A DNA stretch of 64,000 nucleotides, from assembly GCF_003208655.1 (NCBI RefSeq), contig NZ_QKLU01000009.1:186001-250000 (forward strand), read 5' to 3'. Every line of letters begins with the position of its first letter. The stretch's first letter is position 1. This document shows positions 52,516-59,774 of this stretch, in pieces. The DNA is from Pedobacter nutrimenti (GTDB taxonomy: Bacteria; Bacteroidota; Bacteroidia; Sphingobacteriales; Sphingobacteriaceae). The notes beneath the pieces are model-generated. The model saw only the letters and a list, made by a program, of their open reading frames with translations. It did not search any database and was not told the origin of the DNA. The position numbers and the translations under genes were made by a program.

Positions 52516-52531
52516 CCAACATAATATATCT

Positions 52532-53914
52532 ATGAAACTTGCTGAGGAATTTTTGGTAAAGGCGGATGAGAAAGCATTTGATCTGGAACATCGAACAATA
52601 ATTAACCACAATATTGGTAAATACAATACTGCCGTAGACAGGGGGCTGTCCAGGTTTGAGAACCTGGATAATTCTAAAAAAAGGGCCCATGTGATCAAAT
52701 GGAGGGTCATGGAAAACCTCGATAAATTCCTGCCTGAATTTGAATCTAATTTTCAGCGCAGGGGCGGAAAAGTGATCTGGGCAAATGACGCCAATGAAGC
52801 CCAAAAGGAAATTTTAAACATCATTAACCGGGCAGGTGGAAAATCAGTGATCAAATCCAAGTCCATGACCACCGAAGAAATCCACATCAATGAATTTCTG
52901 GAAAAACATGGTATCGAATCCTTAGAGAGCGACCTGGGAGAATACATTGTACAACTTCTCGGCCAAGCCCCTTACCATATTGTTACCCCGGCGATGCACT
53001 TGAGCAAGGAAGACATTGCCAAGCTCTTTCATGAAAAATTTGGGACGCCCCCGGACGCAAGCCCTGAGCAGTTGACCCAAAAAGCCCGTGAACTGCTCCG
53101 TGAAAAATACCTGCAGGCCGATATTGGCATCAGCGGAGGAAATTTTCTGATTGCAGATACTGGCAGTATCGCGCTCACAGAAAATGAAGGCAATGCCAGG
53201 TTATGTACTACATTTCCCAAAATACATATCGCTGTTGTAGGTATTGAAAAAGTAATCCCCTCGATGACCGATCTGGACCTGTACTGGCCCCTTTTGGCCA
53301 GCCATGGAACCGGACAAAACCTTACCGTATACAATACCATTTTAAGCGGCCCCAGACAAGTGCACGAAACCGATGGCCCTGAAGAAATGTATGTCATTCT
53401 GCTGGACAATGGCAGAACAAGTTTGCTTGCCCAGAAAGAACAACGTCAGGGATTGTATTGCATCAGGTGCGGGGCTTGTCTGAATGCCTGTCCGGTGTAC
53501 AAAAATGTTGGGGGACATACTTATAATACCACTTACAGTGGACCGATAGGCGCTGTGATTACGCCGCACTTAAAGGGAATGAAAGACTTTAAACACCTGA
53601 GTTATGCTTCCAGTCTTTGCGGAAAATGTTCTGAGGTATGCCCCGCCAAAATTGACATTCACAAAATGCTGCTGCTCAACAGAAGAGATGCTGCAGCGCA
53701 GCATGACAATACAAAAACAGAAGAGATGGGTTGGAAGTTGTGGAACACCGGCATGAAAAAAAGATCCCGCATGGACATGTTCGGAGGTAAACTCAAGAAT
53801 TTCTTTTTAAAATACTTTTTCCGGAAAGTCTGGGGCAAATACCGTTCTATGCCGGAGATCGCCCCAAAATCTTTTTCGAAACAATGGCAGGAAAGGAACA
53901 AGGAGCAAAATTAA
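52532..53914 (+). CDS. LutB-like iron-sulfur protein (LUD domain)
   Basis: A 460-residue cytoplasmic protein with an LUD (LutB/LutC) domain (about 50-300) and a C-terminal ferredoxin-like part with two four-cysteine clusters: CIRCGACLNACPVY near residue 309 and CGKCSEVCPAKIDIH near 363. In Bacillus subtilis LutABC oxidises L-lactate to pyruvate and LutB carries electrons through such clusters. Here no lutA or lutC is adjacent, so either they are elsewhere or the protein has a different electron-transfer partner. The next gene, a ketoacid dehydrogenase E1, would act on pyruvate-like products. Confidence 0.87.
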   Translation: MKLAEEFLVKADEKAFDLEHRTIINHNIGKYNTAVDRGLSRFENLDNSKKRAHVIKWRVMENLDKFLPEFESNFQRRGGKVIWANDANEAQKEILNIINRAGGKSVIKSKSMTTEEIHINEFLEKHGIESLESDLGEYIVQLLGQAPYHIVTPAMHLSKEDIAKLFHEKFGTPPDASPEQLTQKARELLREKYLQADIGISGGNFLIADTGSIALTENEGNARLCTTFPKIHIAVVGIEKVIPSMTDLDLYWPLLASHGTGQNLTVYNTILSGPRQVHETDGPEEMYVILLDNGRTSLLAQKEQRQGLYCIRCGACLNACPVYKNVGGHTYNTTYSGPIGAVITPHLKGMKDFKHLSYASSLCGKCSEVCPAKIDIHKMLLLNRRDAAAQHDNTKTEEMGWKLWNTGMKKRSRMDMFGGKLKNFFLKYFFRKVWGKYRSMPEIAPKSFSKQWQERNKEQN

Positions 53915-53948
53915 ATCTGTAACTTAAGCCCAACCAAATAGCCATCCT

Positions 53949-55925
53949 ATGCATTTTGACAGAAAAGATAAAGACGACCATTCTTTGTTAAATCTATATG
54001 AGCAACTCCTTTATCCCAGAATGATAGAGGAAAAAATGTTGATATTGCTTCGTCAGGGACGCATAGGAAAATGGTTTTCCGGAATTGGCCAGGAGGCCAT
54101 TGCAGTTGGAAGTACCCTGGCCATGCAGTCTTCGGAGTACATCCTGCCCATGCACAGGAACCTTGGGGTTTTTACCACCAGGGAAGTTCCCTTAAAAAAA
54201 CTGATGGCCCAGTGGCAGGGTAAACTGACCGGCTTTACCAAAGGAAGGGACCGCTCCTTTCATTTTGGTACGCAAGACCATAAAATCATAGGCATGATCT
54301 CTCATTTAGGCCCTCAAATGGCCCTGGCAGATGGCATTGCCCTGGCAGATGTCCTTGCAGGCCATGCACATGCAACTTTGGTATTTACCGGTGAGGGTGC
54401 AACCAGTGAAGGCGATTTTCATGAGGCCCTGAATGTGGCTGCCGTTTGGGACCTGCCTGTTATATTTCTAATTGAAAATAATGGTTATGGTTTGTCTACG
54501 CCTGTCCAGGAGCAGTTCCGTTGTAAAAACCTCTCGGATAAAGCCATTGGCTATGGCATAGAGGGTATACAAATCGACGGCAATAATATTCTTGAGGTCT
54601 ATGATACCTTGCATGAAATTGCAGAAAAAATACGTAAAAATCCCCGGCCGGTCCTGGTCGAATGCCTGACATTTAGAATGAGGGGGCATGAAGAGGCCTC
54701 CGGAACAAAATATGTCCCTGCCCAGCTTTTTGAAGAATGGGAAAAAAAAGATCCGGTAAAATGCTACGAACAATACTTGTATGACCTCGGGATTTTAACA
54801 GAAAGAATAGCCGATGAGCTCAAAAGCAGGATAAAAATTGAAATTGAAACAGAAATTGAATCTGCTTTTGCCGAACCGGAACCCCATGCAGATCCGGAAA
54901 CAGAAGCACAGGACATGTATTTTCCTTTTCAACAGCAGCTCATCCACGCTGAGGGACCTTCAGCAGAAATCCGTTATCTGGACGCTATTACCCAGGGCTT
55001 GAGCATGGCCATGCAGAAATATCCAAACCTGGTTTTAATGGGGCAGGACATCTCTGAATACGGTGGCGCGTTTAAGATTACAGAAGGCTTTACCAAAGAA
55101 TTTGGCAAACACAGGGTACGCAATACACCTATTTGTGAATCGGCCATTGTCGGGGCAGGCCTGGGCCTTTCCATTAATGGTTATAAAGCCATGGTAGAAA
55201 TGCAGTTTGCAGATTTTGTGAGCTGTGGTTTTAACCAGATTGTGAATAACCTGGCCAAAACCCATTACCGCTGGGGGGAAAAAGCAGATGTCGTGGTCCG
55301 CATGCCTACTGGTGCGGGTACAGGCGCCGGTCCTTTCCATTCGCAAAGCAATGAAGCCTGGTTTACCAAAACCCCCGGGCTTAAAATTGTCTATCCTGCC
55401 TTTCCTTATGATGCCAAAGGCCTGTTGCTTGCGGCCATTGAAGATCCCAATCCGGTGATCTATTTTGAACATAAATACCTCTACAGGAGTTTAACTGGTG
55501 CTGTGCCTGAAGGTTATTATACCCTGGAAATTGGCAAAGCCAATGTATTGAAACACGGAAATGACCTCAGCCTGATTACTTACGGTTTGGGTGTTCATTG
55601 GGCCCTTGCTTATCTGGAACAACACCCCGATCTGTCGGTCACGCTGATTGACCTGTGCAGCCTTCAACCCTGGGACAAAGAAACTGTGGCAAGCGCTGTA
55701 AGGGCTACAGGCAAAGTCCTGATCCTTCATGAAGATACAATGAGCTCTGGCTTTGGTGCCGAAATTGCAGCCTGGATTTCTGAAAATTGTTTTGAATACC
55801 TGGATGCCCCGGTCATGCGCTGCGCAAGCCTGGACACCGCCATCCCTATGAATAAAGTACTGGAAGACAGCTTCCTTGCAAAAAGCCGTTTACACCAAAG
55901 CATAGAAAAACTACGTAGCTACTAA
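53949..55925 (+). CDS. fused E1 alpha/beta subunit of a 2-oxoacid dehydrogenase
   Basis: Thiamine-diphosphate enzyme that decarboxylates a 2-oxoacid and transfers the acyl group to a lipoyl E2. 658 residues: E1 alpha (about 1-300) with the ThDP motif GEGATSEGD...NN near residue 140, then E1 beta (about 335-658) with LMGQDISEYGGAFKITEGF near 360 and HEDTMSSGFGAEI near 594. Alpha and beta are separate in most bacteria; the fusion is common in Bacteroidota and usually annotated branched-chain (2-oxoisovalerate) dehydrogenase. Substrate is not decided by sequence. No E2 or E3 gene nearby. Confidence 0.93.
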   Translation: MHFDRKDKDDHSLLNLYEQLLYPRMIEEKMLILLRQGRIGKWFSGIGQEAIAVGSTLAMQSSEYILPMHRNLGVFTTREVPLKKLMAQWQGKLTGFTKGRDRSFHFGTQDHKIIGMISHLGPQMALADGIALADVLAGHAHATLVFTGEGATSEGDFHEALNVAAVWDLPVIFLIENNGYGLSTPVQEQFRCKNLSDKAIGYGIEGIQIDGNNILEVYDTLHEIAEKIRKNPRPVLVECLTFRMRGHEEASGTKYVPAQLFEEWEKKDPVKCYEQYLYDLGILTERIADELKSRIKIEIETEIESAFAEPEPHADPETEAQDMYFPFQQQLIHAEGPSAEIRYLDAITQGLSMAMQKYPNLVLMGQDISEYGGAFKITEGFTKEFGKHRVRNTPICESAIVGAGLGLSINGYKAMVEMQFADFVSCGFNQIVNNLAKTHYRWGEKADVVVRMPTGAGTGAGPFHSQSNEAWFTKTPGLKIVYPAFPYDAKGLLLAAIEDPNPVIYFEHKYLYRSLTGAVPEGYYTLEIGKANVLKHGNDLSLITYGLGVHWALAYLEQHPDLSVTLIDLCSLQPWDKETVASAVRATGKVLILHEDTMSSGFGAEIAAWISENCFEYLDAPVMRCASLDTAIPMNKVLEDSFLAKSRLHQSIEKLRSY

Positions 55926-55981
55926 GCGGCTTGGCACGATAATCGCCCTGATCGGGGAGTTGCTCATCAAACCACATCAAT

Positions 55982-56794
55982 ATGAAGTTTTTGTATGTCC
56001 TGCTCCTTAGCCCGTTCTGTGTACTTTACAGTTGTAACCTGAAATCCAGTCATCCCCAGGCCGATATAGCCCAGGACCCGGCCGCAACGGCAATGAATGA
56101 AAAAATCATTAGCCATTATGCCGACAGCCTGGATAAAAGTATAGATACTGCACACAAAAAAATCAGTTTAATTTATACAAAAGGACAACATTCTTTTTAT
56201 GCAGAACAATATGAGTTTAATGGAAAAACCGTTTTGCTATCGGTTTATGAAGACAATGGGGCTTTAAAAAACACCCGAAAAAAATATTACTTCAAGAACG
56301 ACAGCCTCATTCTTGTCAGGAGCAGTTCCATTCAAGATGAGGGGACCAGCCCCATTTTAAAGGACAGTGTAAGTTATTTAAGAAACCATACGGTCTTCAA
56401 AATTACATTCAGGTCGGCTGCCAGTCAGGCACAACTCAAAGCAACACCTTTCCACAGCCTTGCCACAGATCAAAAAAAGAATGCCGAAACTTACCTGCAG
56501 CAGGTTGACCTTTTAAAAGATGCCATACAGCAGCAAAATCAATTTGAAATGGTGTTTGAAAGTATAAACGGAGCTCCCGATGAAAAGTATCTGATCCTGA
56601 AAAGTAAAACAGATGCTGTTTACGAAGCATCGGTCCTTTTAACAGACAAAGATGCCCTTATCGACAGTCTGCAAACAGACCCATTGAAATTTAAAGGAGA
56701 AAAGATCCATTTGAACTGGACCATCAAAGACAAACAGGCGATTTATGTTCCTGTAGCCAGTAAAGTCACTTCTGCCAGGGGGTTAAATAAATAA
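55982..56794 (+). CDS. uncharacterised lipoprotein
   Basis: A 270-residue lipoprotein: MKFLYVLLLSPFCVLYSC with the modified Cys near residue 18 (lipobox VLYSC), then a soluble mature domain rich in Lys, Asp and Gln with beta-like strands (HSFYAEQYEFNGKTVLLSVYE, VYEASVLLTDKD). I recognise no family. The last 52 bases overlap the 3' end of the convergent SprT-like gene. It follows the E1 fusion gene after 56 bases and may share its transcript. Confidence 0.75.
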   Translation: MKFLYVLLLSPFCVLYSCNLKSSHPQADIAQDPAATAMNEKIISHYADSLDKSIDTAHKKISLIYTKGQHSFYAEQYEFNGKTVLLSVYEDNGALKNTRKKYYFKNDSLILVRSSSIQDEGTSPILKDSVSYLRNHTVFKITFRSAASQAQLKATPFHSLATDQKKNAETYLQQVDLLKDAIQQQNQFEMVFESINGAPDEKYLILKSKTDAVYEASVLLTDKDALIDSLQTDPLKFKGEKIHLNWTIKDKQAIYVPVASKVTSARGLNK

Positions 56795-57357
56795 GTATTC
56801 CCATTATCCAGACAGACACATCTGTATCTTTTTCGCAAACGCTCCCCTTTTTTAAACTTCCTTCCATCCTTTATCGTAAAGAGCGTATTTAACGGGATTT
56901 CTTCCAGGCGGGAAGACCTGAGTTCGGGATCATGTTTTTTCAGCGCCCTGGACAGCTGTAAATCCGTACAGCTCGAAGCCGAAGGGTTACTCAGGTAAAT
57001 TAAAATCGCTTTGCGGACATCTTCGGGAAAAACATTCTGTTCCAGAAAGGGGCTCATCATTCTTTTAAAGTTGTTCTTCCATTCTGCCCCATGGGGCTTT
57101 ACCTTATTTTTATGATCATTCCAGGTCAGTAAATGGGCAAATTCATGCACAGTGGTCACCAGAAAAGCATAAGGGTTCAGGTTGTTGTTAACGGAAATTT
57201 TATGCCCGGAATTTTTAAAAGGGTGCCGGTAATCACCCAGTTTGGTTGCCCGGCTCTTGGAAATTTTAAACTCACACTGGAAATAATCTATCCACCTGGC
57301 AATCACAGCTGCTGCTGCCTGCGGCATATACTGGGCAAGAACCTGAACCTTTTCCAC
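56743..57357 (-). CDS. SprT-like zinc metalloprotein
   Basis: A 204-residue protein with the SprT-domain motif HEFAHLLTWNDH near residue 72 (HExxH) and a following H in KPHGAEWKNNF. Related proteins in eukaryotes (SPRTN) are DNA-protein crosslink proteases; bacterial SprT-like proteins have mostly unknown roles. The C-terminal part may hold a degenerate zinc ribbon (RCVCLDNG). The start is GTG at 57357, 19 bases after the feoB stop; ATG at 57327 would cut the helix typical of the family. Overlaps the convergent lipoprotein gene by 52 bases. Confidence 0.83.
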   Translation of the reverse strand: MEKVQVLAQYMPQAAAAVIARWIDYFQCEFKISKSRATKLGDYRHPFKNSGHKISVNNNLNPYAFLVTTVHEFAHLLTWNDHKNKVKPHGAEWKNNFKRMMSPFLEQNVFPEDVRKAILIYLSNPSASSCTDLQLSRALKKHDPELRSSRLEEIPLNTLFTIKDGRKFKKGERLRKRYRCVCLDNGNTYLFNPLAEVTLLATGT

Positions 57358-57375
57358 AGCAACTAAGATAGGAAA

Positions 57376-59493
57376 TTACTTTAAAAGCTGGTAGGCAATT
57401 AAACTTGCTATATAAGCCATTCCTGTCATATACACAATCTGGATCATTGGCCATTTCCAGGATTTGGTTTCCCTGAATACCACTGCCACAGTACTCATAC
57501 ACTGCATGGCAAAAGCATAGAACAGCATCAACGAAAATCCGGTTGCAAATGTAAAAATAGGTAAGCCTGTATTTGCATCTTTTGCGGCCAGCATTTTAGA
57601 CCTGATGGTCGTCGCCTGGGCATCTCCACCTTCTACACTATAAATGGTGGCCATGGTGCCCACAAAAGCTTCCCTTGCGGCAAAAGAAGTGATCAGTGCA
57701 ATTCCTATTTTCCAGTCAAAACCAAGAGGTTTTATAACCGGTTCTATGGTTTGTCCCAATATCCCTGCATAAGAATTCTCCAGCCTTTCAGCGGCTTTAT
57801 CCCTTTCCAGTGTGCTGATCTGTAAACTATCCTTAGCGGCCTCAATCCGGGCGTACTTTTGATCTACCTGGTCCATGCGTCCGGGAGGACCAAAAGTAGC
57901 CAGTACCCACAGCACAATAGAAATGGCAATGATGACCTTACCTGCTTCAAATACAAATGTTTTTGATTTTTCATACATGGTAAAGAGCACATTTTTCCAT
58001 CTGGGCATCCGGTAAACCGGTAATTCCATGATAAAGTAAGATTTCTCTTTCGCTTTAATGACAAGTTTCATTACAAAAGCAACCAGGATGGCTGCTGAAA
58101 TACTGATCACATACATCCCCATCAGGGTAAGTCCCTGCAGGTTAATGAAGCCGAAAATATGCTTGTTTGGAATAATCAGGGAGATCAACAGGGTATATAC
58201 CGGTAAACGTGCAGAACAGCTGACCAAAGGCGCAACCATAATGGTAATGATCCTGTCTTTCCAGCTTTCAATATTCCTGGCACTCATGATCGATGGTACC
58301 GCACAGGCAAGACTGCCAATCATCGGGACCACTGACTTTCCGCTCAGACCGAATTTTCTCATGATCTTGTCCATCATAAAGGTAACCCTGGCCATATAAC
58401 CGGTATCTTCCAGTATAGAGATAAAAGCAAAAAGAATGGCAATCTGAGGGATAAAAATCACAATTCCACCCAGACCGGCAACAATACCATCCAGAAACAA
58501 ATTGGTCAAAACCCCATCGGGCAAATGCTGATGGCCATAATTGGTCAGCCAGGCAAAACTGCCCTCGATGAGCTCCATTGGATAAGAAGACCAGGAAAAA
58601 ATGGAATTAAAAATAAAAAACAGGATCAGGATAAAGATCAAAAAGCCAGAAAACTTATTGGTCAGTACCGCATCCAGTTTATCACTGAAAACAAATTTAC
58701 GGGCAGCTCCGGTATCTTTAATCAGCCCCGTCATCACGGTGCTTAAATACCTGTACCTCGCGATGGTTTCGGCTGCCTGAAGTTTAGAAGATTCAAAGCC
58801 AGTTTCTGTTTTGATCTTTTCGAGTTTGCCGTGTTCCTCACCGGTTAAAGTATCCAGGTGCTGGTGCTGGTGCAACAGCTGCATGGCAAAATAATCCCGA
58901 TCAGAAGAAAGTACCGATTTTGCCTTTGAGACTGCCTCAGGTGCAAGGGCATGCATATCGGCGCCCGCAACCTGTGTTGGAACAGATGTACGGTTCCCAA
59001 TGGCCAATTTCAACTGGTCAAGGCCTGCATTGGCCCTGGCCGAAATGGCCACCACTTGTACGCCCAATCTTTCCGACAGCAGGTCAACGTCGACTTCAAT
59101 CCCTTCTTTGCGGGCCATATCGGTCATATTAAGCGCCAGAATAACCGGAAGGCCTAAATCTGCTACCTGGGTATACAGCAGCAGGTTTCGTCTCAGATTG
59201 GTTGCATCAGCCACCAAAATGATTAAATCAGGATGGCTTGGATTTTTTTGATCTGCAAGCACCTGAAAAACAATACTTTCATCCTTACTTTTTGGGTAAA
59301 GACTATAGGTACCCGGTAAATCGATAACGGTTGCCTGTTTCCCATCAGGCAGTTTACAATAACCTGTTTTTTTATCGACCGTAATTCCAGGAAAATTTCC
59401 TATTTTCTGGTTTAAACCGGTCAATAAATTAAAAAGTGTTGATTTTCCTGTATTGGGGTTTCCAACCAGGGCTATTTTCAGATCAGAAGCCAA
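57376..59493 (-). CDS. feoB: ferrous iron transporter FeoB
   Basis: Inner-membrane Fe(II) transporter with an N-terminal G-protein domain. 705 residues. G motifs: GNPNTGKST near 11, DLPGTYSLYP near 58 and NMTD near 121. The helical transport part has two gate domains with SLACAVPSIMSARN near 390, the cysteine-containing FeoB core motif, and SFAAREAFVGTMATIY near 600. The gene begins with TTG (MASDLKIAL), as there is no ATG before the G1 loop. It follows feoA after three bases, with an AAGG-like ribosome site. Confidence 0.96.
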   Translation of the reverse strand: MASDLKIALVGNPNTGKSTLFNLLTGLNQKIGNFPGITVDKKTGYCKLPDGKQATVIDLPGTYSLYPKSKDESIVFQVLADQKNPSHPDLIILVADATNLRRNLLLYTQVADLGLPVILALNMTDMARKEGIEVDVDLLSERLGVQVVAISARANAGLDQLKLAIGNRTSVPTQVAGADMHALAPEAVSKAKSVLSSDRDYFAMQLLHQHQHLDTLTGEEHGKLEKIKTETGFESSKLQAAETIARYRYLSTVMTGLIKDTGAARKFVFSDKLDAVLTNKFSGFLIFILILFFIFNSIFSWSSYPMELIEGSFAWLTNYGHQHLPDGVLTNLFLDGIVAGLGGIVIFIPQIAILFAFISILEDTGYMARVTFMMDKIMRKFGLSGKSVVPMIGSLACAVPSIMSARNIESWKDRIITIMVAPLVSCSARLPVYTLLISLIIPNKHIFGFINLQGLTLMGMYVISISAAILVAFVMKLVIKAKEKSYFIMELPVYRMPRWKNVLFTMYEKSKTFVFEAGKVIIAISIVLWVLATFGPPGRMDQVDQKYARIEAAKDSLQISTLERDKAAERLENSYAGILGQTIEPVIKPLGFDWKIGIALITSFAAREAFVGTMATIYSVEGGDAQATTIRSKMLAAKDANTGLPIFTFATGFSLMLFYAFAMQCMSTVAVVFRETKSWKWPMIQIVYMTGMAYIASLIAYQLLK

Positions 59494-59496
59494 ACC

Positions 59497-59712
59497 TTAT
59501 TGAATTATAATAACAGATGCTTCATTTTTACGTAAACAAAGCTGATAACCCGCAACCCTGATTGCCATAGGGTCCCCAAGTGGCGCAAAACGTTCCACCT
59601 CAACGACCTCACCAGGCAAACAACCCATTTCCATAAGCTTTACAGACATCTCAAGATCTGTAAATGCGACAATAGTTCCCCGTTCTCCTTGACTTAATTG
59701 CGATAGTTTCAT
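59497..59712 (-). CDS. feoA: FeoA-domain ferrous iron transport protein
   Basis: A 71-residue SH3-like protein that binds and supports FeoB in the cytoplasm. It carries the FeoA pattern GERGTIVAFTD...MGCLPGEVVEVERFAPLGDPMAIRV and ends in SVIIIQ. Typical length 70-80. First gene of feoA-feoB; only 62 bases separate it from the outer-membrane barrel gene upstream, so it may be transcribed with it. I see no clear Fur box. Confidence 0.94.
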   Translation of the reverse strand: MKLSQLSQGERGTIVAFTDLEMSVKLMEMGCLPGEVVEVERFAPLGDPMAIRVAGYQLCLRKNEASVIIIQ

Positions 59713-59774
59713 TATCCTGAATTAGGACGGCAATTTAGTCTTTATCTATAATAATTCCAAATAAAGAATCAATA

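Noticed and set aside
59713..59774. Fur box before feoA
   Set aside because: The region is AT-rich but no 19-base Fur-like palindrome can be written with confidence.
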